Positions 9,974-18,509 of a stretch of DNA of 64,000 nucleotides are shown piece by piece; the stretch's first letter is position 1; every line of letters begins with the position of its first letter. This DNA is from Limosilactobacillus reuteri. Lineage in GTDB: Bacteria; Bacillota; Bacilli; Lactobacillales; Lactobacillaceae. The notes beneath the pieces are model-generated. The model was not told the origin of the DNA. It ran no database searches and saw only the letters and a program-made list of their open reading frames with translations. The stretch covers positions 844,001-908,000 of the forward strand of contig NZ_CP139478.1 in assembly GCF_034259105.1 (NCBI RefSeq), written 5' to 3'. A program made the position numbers and the translations under genes.

Positions 9974-10028
9974 AAAGTAGACCAATATTTTATCAGTTTT
10001 CCCTTAATTTTCCCTTATGCGGGATTAG
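9974..10028. repeat. Left arm of the palindrome downstream of lepA, split by ISL3
   Basis: AAAGTAGACCAATATT followed by TTTCCCTTAATTTTCCC pairs with sequence on the far side of the ISL3 element (13431-13468), which reads GGGATTTTAAGGGAAA and then AATATTAGTCTACTTT. Rejoined, the two arms form a terminator-like hairpin for lepA with a short loop. The insertion element lies in that loop. Confidence 0.75.
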
Positions 10029-10074
10029 GGCTCTTCGTCAAGAAGTACTGATGAGAAAATAAAATAATTTTACT

Positions 10075-10110
10075 AAGCAGCTTGTGCCTGGACTTTGGCA
10101 TGAGCTGTTT
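10075..10110 (+). repeat. Hairpin marking the group II intron insertion site in ISL3 copy 1
   Basis: AAGCAGCTTGTGCC and GGCATGAGCTGTTT form a 14-bp stem, including G-U pairs, with the loop TGGACTTT. Five bases (GTTTA) separate it from the first base of the intron. The same hairpin, without an intron, is present in ISL3 copy 2 at about 25740-25775. Confidence 0.8.
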
Positions 10111-10115
10111 GTTTA

Positions 10116-12025
10116 GTGCGCCCGGCATGGGTATTAGCTAGGTGGTGAAAGTCCGCTATGGGCCGTAGTAGTCGGAACCATGAGCTGAGGACAAGGGTGT
10201 CCACCGTGAGGTGGAATCTGAAGGAAGTCTAAGGCAAAGTACTGCATCGATGAACAAGAAGTAGCTATAAGGCTGGAATTAACTGGATAAGGCTGCTAGA
10301 CAAGTTGAAGTCCAATACTACTCGAAGTTGGTCTCAGTAAAGCTAACGATGACATGGTACGAAAGCTAATATTCTTACCCGGGGTGATCTGGCCTACACG
10401 TTTCCGACAAGAGGAATAAGTTTAATTTCCACAGAAACAAGCGGTGCAGTGATGCAGTGTTGAGTAAGCCAGAAGTCAGCCGAGGTCATAGTAGTTTGAA
10501 TAATCAGATGAAGGACTGAACGACAATAACTTGTAACTTATATCGGAGGTGTAATCAGGTGCGACAATCGCAGAAAACAGAACAACAAGCTGACCGCTTG
10601 TCGAGGATAGGTTTGGAAAACCGAAAGTACACAAGGGCGCGTAGTACCGGTTATGGTGAAGGTAAAGGTATGAGTGTCACTATCCAAGACCTGGTCTTGG
10701 ATCGCAATAACCTTAATCAGGCTTATTTGCGAGTTAAGAGAAATAAAGGAGCAGCAGGCGTTGACGATATGACAGTCAATGACCTTCTGCCATATCTCAG
10801 AGAAAATAAGACGGAACTGATCGCTAGTTTGCGTGAGGGCAAGTATAAACCAGCTCCAGTCAAACGGGTAGAAATTCCGAAGCCTAATGGTGGAGTAAGA
10901 AGACTTGGAATACCAACGGTGGTGGACCGAATGGTTCAACAAGCTGTAGCCCAAATTCTTACGCCTATCTTTGAGCGTATTTTCTCTGATAATAGCTTTG
11001 GCTTCCGTCCCCACCGTGGGGCCCATGACGCTATTTCAAAAGTAGTAGATCTTTATAATCAAGGTTATCGAAGAGTTGTCGACTTAGACCTAAAAGCCTA
11101 TTTTGATAACGTTAATCATGACTTGATGATTAAGTATCTCCAACAATATATTGATGACCCATGGACACTAAGACTCATTCGTAAGTTTCTAACTAGCGGA
11201 GTCTTAGACCATGGGCTTTTCGCTAAGAGTGAAAAAGGAACCCCACAAGGAGGGCCATTGTCACCACTACTGGCGAACATCTATCTAAATGAGTTGGACG
11301 AAGAGTTGACTAGACGTGGTCACCACTTTGTGCGCTATGCGGATGATTGTAACATCTATGTTAAAAGTCAACGAGCCGGAGAACGAGTAATGCGAAGCAT
11401 TACCCAGTTTCTAGAAAAGCGCTTGAAAGTTAAAGTGAACCCAGATAAAACCAAAGTCGGTAGCCCGCTACGGTTGAAGTTTCTTGGCTTTTCGTTGGGT
11501 GTAGACCACAATGGGGCCTACGCCCGTCCAGCTAAGCAATCGCAACAACGAGTAAAGAAAGCACTGAAGTTATTAACTAAACGTAATCGTGGAATATCTC
11601 TGACAAGAATGTTTGAAGAAATTCATCGAAAAATGCGTGGGTGGCTTCAGTACTACTCAATTGGGAAACTAACTAACTTTATTCAACGCCTTGACAAGTG
11701 GTTGAGGGTCCGAATAAGGCAGTATATTTGGAAGCAATGGAAAAAGTTTAAAACTAAGGTAACTAACTTACAGAAGTTGGGGCTGTCCCAGCGTGATGCA
11801 TATGTCTTCGCTAGTACCCGAAAGGGCTACTGGCGAACTGCACATAGTAAGACCTTGAGCTATTCTCTAACTAATAGAAAACTGGAACAACTCGGACTTA
11901 TGAATATGTCCAAGACGCTCCAGTCAATTCAATGTGATTAAGTTGTCGAACCGCCGTATACGGAACCGTACGTACGGTGGTGTGAGAGGTCGATAATTGA
12001 ACTAATCAATTATCTCCTACTCGAT
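10116..12025 (+). mobile_element. Group II intron, copy 1 (1910 bp, full length)
   Basis: The boundaries were set by comparison with the uninterrupted ISL3 copy: TGTTTGTTTA joins TTTCTCC once the element is removed. The intron begins GTGCG and ends CGAT, fitting the 5' GUGYG and 3' AY rules. It has a long structured 5' region, a reverse transcriptase/maturase gene, a domain V-like hairpin with arms CCGCCGTAT and GTACGGTGG (11951-11980), and a domain VI-like stem GATAATTGA / TCAATTATC. Insertion directly downstream of a hairpin, and a maturase without an endonuclease domain, resemble bacterial class C introns; the class is inferred. Confidence 0.93.
10559..11941 (+). CDS. ltrA: Group II intron-encoded reverse transcriptase/maturase, copy 1
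   Basis: This 460-residue protein splices its host intron and copies it into DNA at new sites. The RT core shows IPKPNGGVRRLGIPT, SFGFRPHRGAHDAI, the GTPQGGPLSPLLANI block (228-242) and the catalytic YADD at 260-263. The maturase (GIIM) domain follows, with WLQYYSIG and the terminal WRTAHSKTLSYSLTNRKL. No HNH endonuclease domain follows the maturase domain. Translation starts at GTG behind CGGAGG. It differs from copy 2 at only a few residues (for example R57 against Q57, and SQRD against PQHD near residue 407). All key residues are intact. Confidence 0.95.
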   Translation: MRQSQKTEQQADRLSRIGLENRKYTRARSTGYGEGKGMSVTIQDLVLDRNNLNQAYLRVKRNKGAAGVDDMTVNDLLPYLRENKTELIASLREGKYKPAPVKRVEIPKPNGGVRRLGIPTVVDRMVQQAVAQILTPIFERIFSDNSFGFRPHRGAHDAISKVVDLYNQGYRRVVDLDLKAYFDNVNHDLMIKYLQQYIDDPWTLRLIRKFLTSGVLDHGLFAKSEKGTPQGGPLSPLLANIYLNELDEELTRRGHHFVRYADDCNIYVKSQRAGERVMRSITQFLEKRLKVKVNPDKTKVGSPLRLKFLGFSLGVDHNGAYARPAKQSQQRVKKALKLLTKRNRGISLTRMFEEIHRKMRGWLQYYSIGKLTNFIQRLDKWLRVRIRQYIWKQWKKFKTKVTNLQKLGLSQRDAYVFASTRKGYWRTAHSKTLSYSLTNRKLEQLGLMNMSKTLQSIQCD

Positions 12026-13430
12026 TTTCTCCGGTTTATTGCAATGTAGGTATTTGGTAATGCAAGGAGGATTCTAATTCGGAAATTAAAGAAATTACGA
12101 AAGCCATAAGCAGTTCGTTTAATAACTTTAATTTTATTGTTAGTTCCTTCAACGGGACCATTTGTATAGGTATCATATTTAAAACTATTGTAAATTTCTT
12201 GTTTATGTCTGCGAAGAGTACGCTGAACTTTTTGCAGTGCTTGGGGAAGCTGCGTCCATTTAATCGCGAGTAAGTTTTTTAATTCTTTCTTGCTACGATG
12301 AGCAATCACCAGAATTAAGTTTTGATAGTATTCATAAGCCCTTTTTAGTTCATTATCAAAGCTTAGAAGACGATGAATGACTTCCACATCGGTTAATTGA
12401 GCGTAACTAAAGTTACGCCTTGACCAATAATTATCATATTTAAGCTCATTAGCAGGCGTTAGGAGTAATTTCCAAAAGTGCTTAAGTGCACGCCATTTAT
12501 GAATGCCAGCACCGGCACGATTCATTACTTGGATCCTAATTTTGTTAAATGCACGATATGCTTGAGCAACAATATGAAAATGATCAGCGATAATTAAAGC
12601 CTGGGGGAAAAGCTCATGAATCAAATGGCGGTAAGGAGTGTACAAGTCAACCGTTACTGTTTGAACTGCTAAGCGTGCTGAACGGTCATATCGAAGAAAG
12701 TATTTTCGCAGATAGCTATTTTTACGTGACAAGATAATATCAAGCGTCCGCTTATTTTCAATATTCATTAGAATCATACTCATTCCGCTGGGGGCAAAGC
12801 GACCAGACTTAAAATCATCAAAGGCAATATGGCGAGGTAACCAATGATAGTTAGGCTTGAAAACTGATCAAGATTTGTAATGACTCGTCTAATTGTCCAG
12901 TCAGAGACATTTAATTCTTTGGCTAAATCACTTTGTGATTCGTTTTTTGTTAGAAGCATCATTGCCCGTTGTTTTATCGCTAAAGAGATATGATTACGAT
13001 AATGAATATCTTCAACGGCTGCTAATTTAGTAACCACTTCAGGACAAGAAGAAGAAGCTTTACAGATATATTTTTGCTTTTTAATCGACCAGATTGTTGG
13101 CTTAAAGTGAAGCTCTGGTCCCAAGCAATTAACTGTTTTATAGCCATTTTTACACATTAAGTGTCCATATTTTGGGCAATGCATGGGGTAAGTTTGAATA
13201 AGATGGACAATGATTTGATTAGGTTGATCTTCAATTGGGTTATCAAAATTCTTTTCATCTAGTTTGAGGTAAGGATCTTTAATTCCTAAGATAGTTTTGA
13301 TAGAATTGTTCATGAAAGATGGTCCTTTCTTAGCGAAGACGGGGTCCAACCATCTTTCGCTTTTTTATTTTAAATTTTAAACAAATAAAGCCCTGATGTT
13401 AAATCCATCAGTACTTAAAATTGTAAAGCC

Positions 13431-13468
13431 GGGATTTTAAGGGAAAGGTAGAATATTAGTCTACTTTT
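13431..13468. repeat. Right arm of the lepA-downstream palindrome
   Basis: GGGATTTTAAGGGAAA and AATATTAGTCTACTTT are complementary to the sequence on the left side of the ISL3 element. It ends in TTTTCTTTT, so the joined hairpin could have acted as the lepA terminator before the insertion. Confidence 0.7.
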
Positions 13469-13785
13469 CTTTTAAATATTAAAATTCATTAAGTTATCAA
13501 ATAGATTTGCGGTTTCGCGTTTCCTATACCAATATCAGATTTTTTGTTTTCAAACTAAAAAGAGGCTCGCCCTCTAATACAATAAAATCGCCAAATCACA
13601 TAGAAAAGAAGGTACCCCCATAAATAATAATACAAGGACTCTCCTCGATTTAACAGATTCTCATTCAAATTTTTTCATCATTCGATTAAACATGGTGGGT
13701 TTTTATACTCGCTCAATACTGCAGGCTTCACCAAATTAGCGTATCATAGATAATGTAATCGCTATTATTTGAGGAGAAAATAAAT
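13469..13785. other. Non-coding stretch before pepD
   Basis: This A/T-rich spacer holds no convincing gene. On the minus strand AGAGG-GCGAG-CCTCT followed by TTTTT (13556-13575) is a small terminator-like hairpin. A 26-codon hydrophobic reading frame on the minus strand starts at TTG behind GAGGAG and runs into it (13555-13635); see the findings. On the plus strand the last bases hold the pepD ribosome site TGAGGAG; no clear -35/-10 pair was found. Confidence 0.5.
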
Positions 13786-15201
13786 ATGCAAAATAAAGAT
13801 GCTTGTACATCAATCATGGTCGGTAAAAAGGCTTCTCTCGACGGTGCTAATTATATTGCTCGTAATGAAGATCGCGTAAAAGCAATTGAACCCAAGCGAT
13901 TTTTAGTAAAACCGGCAGTAAAAGGACGCCACAAAACCTACGTATCACCTTACAATAAAGTAACTGTAGCCTTGCCGGAAGAGGGAATGCGTTATACTTC
14001 TACGCCTACCCTTGATCAAACAGCAGGACCTAATGAAGAAGATGGAATTAATGAAGCAAATATGGCAGCTTCCTTTACTGAGAGTGTTTATGCAAACGAT
14101 CGGGTGTTAGCATATGATCCATACGTAAAAAATGGCCTGGCAGAAGACTCACTTTGTACTTTAGTATTACCGTATATTCATTCTGCCCGTGAAGGAGTTG
14201 AATATACTGGAAAATTAATTGCTGAATTGGGTTCTGCTGAGGGAAACGGAATGCAATTTGCAGATGCAGATGAGATTTGGTATATGGAAGTAGTAACTGG
14301 TCACCAATGGGTTGCAGTTCGGATTCCTGATGATTGTTATGCTGTTACTCCTAACCAGGTAGCGATTGAAGATATTGATTTTGACGATCCTGATAATTAT
14401 ATGTGGGCCGATGGAATTCAAGAGTTTGTTGAAGAATACCAATTAAACCCTGACCATGACCGGTGGGATTTCCGCCATATTTTTGGTACTAGTACACAAA
14501 AAGACCGTCACTACAATACACCGCGGACCTGGTTTGCTCAACGTTACCTTAGTCCTAATGCTTCATTAGGCCAACGTCCCGAAGATTCTGAAATGCCATT
14601 TATTCGTAAGGCTGAATTTAAGATTGCTAATGAAGACATCCAATATGTTTTAAAATCGCATTTTAATGAGACACCTTACGATCCAATGGGGGATGCTCCT
14701 GAACGTAAGACTTACCGGGCTATCTCTTTATCACGGACGGCCCAATCACATATTTTACAAGTGCGCAATCTGAATAAATATAAAACAAGTATTCATTGGA
14801 TTGAATTAGGGGTCCCAGCCTTTAACCCTTATGTTCCGTTTTTTGCTAATGCTGACGATACTGATGAATCATATCGAAACGTACCGGAAAAAATGAACTT
14901 AGAGTCTGCATTCTGGTTAAATGAAGCCTTAGCAGAGGTTGTTGAAAGTCATTATCAAGAATTTATGGAAAAAGATGAAGACTACCAAAAGGAGCTAAAT
15001 GAATGGGCACGCCGTAAAATTGCGCAGGTTGATAAAGAAGCAGCTAGTCTTGAAAGGCAGGCATTAACTGATTATCTAACTGGGCAAAATCATGAAATAG
15101 CTACCCATTATAATGAACGAACAAAGGCACTCTTCTTTGAATTATTAACTGAAGGCTGTGAGCTTTCAAAGATGTCATTTAAGATGGATCCCAACCTTTA
15201 A
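13786..15201 (+). CDS. pepD: C69-family dipeptidase (PepDA type)
   Basis: This is a cytoplasmic dipeptidase of peptidase family C69, an N-terminal nucleophile hydrolase that splits a broad range of dipeptides. The 471-residue protein has the N-terminal MQNKDACTSIMVGKKAS segment, in which Cys7 is the likely nucleophile exposed by processing, then NYIARNEDR, the EDGINEANMAAS motif and the GNGMQFADADEIWYMEVVTGHQW segment. The ATG follows TGAGGAGAA. Such enzymes complete peptide use in proteolytic lactobacilli. It stands alone between an ISL3 element and an oxidoreductase gene. Confidence 0.93.
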   Translation: MQNKDACTSIMVGKKASLDGANYIARNEDRVKAIEPKRFLVKPAVKGRHKTYVSPYNKVTVALPEEGMRYTSTPTLDQTAGPNEEDGINEANMAASFTESVYANDRVLAYDPYVKNGLAEDSLCTLVLPYIHSAREGVEYTGKLIAELGSAEGNGMQFADADEIWYMEVVTGHQWVAVRIPDDCYAVTPNQVAIEDIDFDDPDNYMWADGIQEFVEEYQLNPDHDRWDFRHIFGTSTQKDRHYNTPRTWFAQRYLSPNASLGQRPEDSEMPFIRKAEFKIANEDIQYVLKSHFNETPYDPMGDAPERKTYRAISLSRTAQSHILQVRNLNKYKTSIHWIELGVPAFNPYVPFFANADDTDESYRNVPEKMNLESAFWLNEALAEVVESHYQEFMEKDEDYQKELNEWARRKIAQVDKEAASLERQALTDYLTGQNHEIATHYNERTKALFFELLTEGCELSKMSFKMDPNL

Positions 15202-15273
15202 GCGACTTTGAATATTGACATTTTTCTCTTTGCTATTAAAATATAATTAATATAAAATGAGAGAAGGATGAAA

Positions 15274-16350
15274 ATGAGACTTCAAGCAACCTATGAACGA
15301 CATTATCTAGTAGAAGTTTTTACAAAATTGGGATTTAACCAGGATGACAGTCAATTATTAGCAGACACTTTAGTTGATGCGGATTTACGTGGGATCTCAT
15401 CTCATGGAATTCAACGATTAGCATGGTATCGCCGGATGATTAAAGAGGGAACGATTATTCCCCAAAATAAGGCTAAAATCATTCGTGAGTTACCAGGCTC
15501 TGTCCTCGTTGACGCTAACCAAAATATGGGACAGCTCGCGACGGTTTTAGCGACTCAAAAAATAATTGAAAAGGCTAAGAAAACAGGGGTAGCAATTGCG
15601 GTTATTCGCAATTCTAATCACTTCGGCACCGCTGGTTACTATACAAGATTAGCGTTAGAAGCTGGATTGGTAGGAGTCGCCCTTACTAACACTCGTCCCT
15701 TGGTAGTCCCAACTAATGCTACTCAGGCTTTTCTTGGGTCTAATGCCTTTGCGTTTGGCTTTCCTGCTTCTCCACATCCATTTATGTTTGATGGTGCTAC
15801 TTGTGTTGTTTCCGGTGGAAAAATTCAAGTTCATGCTAAAAAAGGCGAACCGTTGCCAGGTGAATGGGCAGTTGATAAAGATCGGCAGGTAGTAACTGAT
15901 GCGCAAGAGGCAGAAGATATTCTTGCCACCGCGGCCTTTACTGAAGGGGAACAAAAAGGTGGAGGAGTTCTCACTCTTGGCGGAAATGATGAGGAAAATT
16001 CTAATTATAAGGGGATGGGAAACTCGATTGTAATTGAATTATTGACGGGTATTTTAGCCCAAGGATCTATCTCTGCCGATACTGTTAGTGGCAAACATGA
16101 TTTTAGCCAATTTGTAATGGTTCTTAATCCAGCATTCTTTGGTGATCCAGAGGTATTGAAGAAAGATGCCACATCAATGTTAAATCGAATTCGTCAGCTT
16201 GAACATATTCCTGGTAAAGAAATTTGGGTACCCGGTGATCGTGAGTACCGTTTATTAGCAGAAAATAAAGAAAAAGGTGTCACGATTGATGAAAAGACCT
16301 ATCAAGAAATGAAAGAAATAGGAACTGAACTTGGTATTGATGTTCCTTAA
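15274..16350 (+). CDS. Ldh2-family malate/L-lactate-type NAD(P) dehydrogenase
   Basis: This is a member of the type-2 malate/L-lactate/ureidoglycolate dehydrogenase family, which does not have a classical Rossmann fold. The family hallmarks DADLRGISSHGIQRL near the N terminus and IRNSNHFGTAGYYT in the middle are present, and the length (358 residues from the chosen start) is normal. The exact 2-hydroxy acid substrate cannot be read from the sequence. The start was chosen at the second ATG, six bases after GAGAAGG; the first ATG, two codons earlier, touches the ribosome site. TTGACA at 15215 and TATAAT at 15242 are present but 21 bases apart. Confidence 0.88.
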   Translation: MRLQATYERHYLVEVFTKLGFNQDDSQLLADTLVDADLRGISSHGIQRLAWYRRMIKEGTIIPQNKAKIIRELPGSVLVDANQNMGQLATVLATQKIIEKAKKTGVAIAVIRNSNHFGTAGYYTRLALEAGLVGVALTNTRPLVVPTNATQAFLGSNAFAFGFPASPHPFMFDGATCVVSGGKIQVHAKKGEPLPGEWAVDKDRQVVTDAQEAEDILATAAFTEGEQKGGGVLTLGGNDEENSNYKGMGNSIVIELLTGILAQGSISADTVSGKHDFSQFVMVLNPAFFGDPEVLKKDATSMLNRIRQLEHIPGKEIWVPGDREYRLLAENKEKGVTIDEKTYQEMKEIGTELGIDVP

Positions 16351-16424
16351 TAATTGATAAACTCTTCAAATTCTGATAAGCGAAAGTGGTACACTGAACA
16401 TATGAGGAAAAAGGAGCATCTTAA

Positions 16425-16601
16425 ATGGAAGATCGAGAATTAGTAATGTTTTGGCTCGCAGGTGATCATAAGTTAGCAATTCGAAAGGGGCTTACTTCGG
16501 CAATTTTAGCGAGTGAACTTAGAAAAAAGGGTTATAAAGATAAATTAATAGAAGACTTTCTTGATGATTTTGCACGTGACTTGAAAAATGATCAAAAATA
16601 G
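16425..16601 (+). CDS. Small conserved-looking protein, 58 aa, function unknown
   Basis: This short gene has a good AAGGAGC ribosome site nine bases before ATG and an extended -10 (TGGTACACT) about 30 bases further up. The product begins MEDRELVMFWLAGD and is charged and helical (SAILASELRKKGYKDKLIEDFLDDFARDL), with no cysteine, signal peptide or membrane segment. I do not recognise the family. A terminator follows immediately, which supports it as an independent small gene. Confidence 0.6.
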   Translation: MEDRELVMFWLAGDHKLAIRKGLTSAILASELRKKGYKDKLIEDFLDDFARDLKNDQK

Positions 16602-16603
16602 AT

Positions 16604-16646
16604 ATAAAAAAAGCTCCCAACGTTATTAACGCTGAGAGTTTTTTAG
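16604..16646. terminator. Bidirectional terminator between the 58-aa gene and ldh
   Basis: AAAAAGCTCCCAACGTT pairs with AACGCTGAGAGTTTTTT with few mismatches, and both ends are A/T runs. It serves converging transcripts from both sides. Confidence 0.8.
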
Positions 16647-16683
16647 TAGCACAATAGTCTATCGTTTATTTATAAGATATGGC

Positions 16684-17676
<993 letters not shown>

Positions 17677-17703
17677 TTATTTGAGATTTCTCTCACAGTA
17701 ATG

Positions 17704-17709
17704 ATTATA
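17704..17709 (-). promoter_or_regulatory. -10 box of the ldh promoter
   Basis: A perfect TATAAT on the minus strand lies about 65 bases before the ldh ATG. The -35 element is weak (around TAGTAA, 16 bases away), so the exact promoter is not certain. Confidence 0.5.
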
Positions 17710-17749
17710 ACATTCCGCAGAAAAATTACTATAAGATTTTATAGATAAA

Positions 17750-17929
17750 TTAGTTAGTAAATAAGCCTGCTCCTAAGATAATGACTGCTAAAAGGATCGC
17801 TGGCCAAAGTAAAACATGAATTAATGTCCCGATTAATAAAATAAGAAGGATCAGGCCAATGAACTTAACCGTTAAAATCCCAATCTTCCATAGTAACCAG
17901 CAGATAAGAATAGCAATTAAGAGACTCAC
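17750..17929 (-). CDS. Small membrane protein, 59 aa
   Basis: The protein is almost entirely hydrophobic: SLLIAILICWLLW, then FIGLILLILLIGTLIHVLL, then AILLAVIILGAGLF, giving two or three membrane segments with few charges. I do not recognise a named family. The chosen start is a GTG seven bases after AAAGGTGAT; a GTG four codons upstream overlaps that site. It lies upstream of ldh on the same strand but is separated from it by the ldh promoter. Confidence 0.6.
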   Translation of the reverse strand: MSLLIAILICWLLWKIGILTVKFIGLILLILLIGTLIHVLLWPAILLAVIILGAGLFTN

Positions 17930-18012
17930 TATTGTAATCACCTTTCTTTAAAGTATTTTGAACATAAGTATAGCATTTTTTTGAAAATTAAAGTTTAAAC
18001 ATAGATTAAACT

Positions 18013-18040
18013 TTGGAACGTTGGTGACCTGTGCTAAAAT
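18013..18040 (+). promoter_or_regulatory. Promoter of the 18.1-kb hypothetical gene
   Basis: TTGGAA, 16 bases, then the extended -10 TGCTAAAAT. It lies about 60 bases before the ribosome site of the next gene. Confidence 0.5.
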
Positions 18041-18093
18041 ATACCTATCTAGGGAGATTAATTTAAAATTGATCAGGAATAATAATAGAGGAG

Positions 18094-18432
18094 GTGGTTA
18101 CCATTCTGAATCGAACTAAGCAGTTTATGCGCGACAATGATTTAATGTATAAAAAAGAGTACATTCGGCCAATGATGACACCCCAACACGTATATGTGTT
18201 CCGCTTTGGTAAACACAGACTAAATAATCGGGTAATTGTTCGTTATTCCCATACTTGGACCGGACGATTAAAAATTAACGAGATTGATGTTCGGTTGCAT
18301 CACCAACATCATCCCCGTATTTTCTTGACTGAGTCCGACTTAATCGATTACTTAAGTCATCATTTAGAAAAAGAAAAGAAACGCGAACAAGAACGACCAC
18401 ATATTAGTAAAGTTGATAATGAAAATGATTAG
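18094..18432 (+). CDS. Hypothetical basic protein, about 110 aa
   Basis: This is an unrecognised cytoplasmic protein with many His, Arg and Lys residues (HHQHHPRIFL, EKEKKREQERPH) and a compact middle (HVYVFRFGKHRLNNRVIVRYSH). The start is ambiguous. The GTG at the coordinate given lies on the strong GAGGAGG site itself, whereas the codon at correct spacing (18103) is ATT, followed by CTG. A rare ATT start is therefore possible; no ATG lies before residue 12. A promoter precedes it and a terminator follows, so it is a single-gene unit. Confidence 0.6.
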   Translation: MVTILNRTKQFMRDNDLMYKKEYIRPMMTPQHVYVFRFGKHRLNNRVIVRYSHTWTGRLKINEIDVRLHHQHHPRIFLTESDLIDYLSHHLEKEKKREQERPHISKVDNEND

Positions 18433-18452
18433 GCTTTATTAAGTTGGTATTT

Positions 18453-18488
18453 ATCGTGACCATTTACTTTTATTGTGGTCACGATTTT
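18453..18488 (+). terminator. Rho-independent terminator
   Basis: ATCGTGACCA and TGGTCACGAT form a perfect 10-bp stem followed by TTTTATTATTT. It separates the hypothetical gene from prmA. Confidence 0.85.
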
Positions 18489-18509
18489 ATTATTTAAGGA
18501 GGTCATTAA

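Larger units (their letters stand above)
10073..13349 (-). pseudogene. ISL3-family transposase, inactivated (frameshift plus intron)
   Basis: Compared with the intact second copy, this gene has one base missing in an A-run near 12862 (GAAAACTG instead of AAAAAACTG). That shifts the frame after about residue 172 and splits the protein into a 189-residue front piece and a 257-residue back piece. It also has Cys to Tyr in the N-terminal zinc ribbon (CPKYGH against CPKCGH) and Trp to Arg near the C terminus. The group II intron lies in the opposite orientation about 13 codons before the stop, so it cannot be spliced out of the transposase message. The gene cannot make a normal transposase. Confidence 0.92.
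10029..13430 (-). mobile_element. ISL3-family insertion sequence, copy 1 (interrupted by a group II intron)
   Basis: The ends are GGCTCTTCG at left and the complement of TTGTAAAGCC at right, sharing GGCT and AAGTACTGATG as inverted repeats. Removing the 1910-bp intron leaves 1492 bp, close to the roughly 1.5 kb usual for ISL3 elements. The flanking octamers GGGATTAG and GGGATTTT agree at six of eight positions, compatible with a decayed 8-bp target duplication. The transposase gene inside is broken by a frameshift and by the intron. A second copy is present at 25694-28478. Confidence 0.88.

Noticed and set aside
10538..11026. 162-codon reading frame on the minus strand inside intron copy 1 (and its twin at 23854-24342)
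   Set aside because: It lies antisense to the reverse transcriptase gene, has no family resemblance, and is duplicated only because the introns are. It is a frame shadow.
12010..12783. A 257-residue transposase-like protein read as an independent gene
   Set aside because: Comparison with the intact copy shows it is the back half of a frameshifted ISL3 transposase, so it is annotated within the pseudogene.
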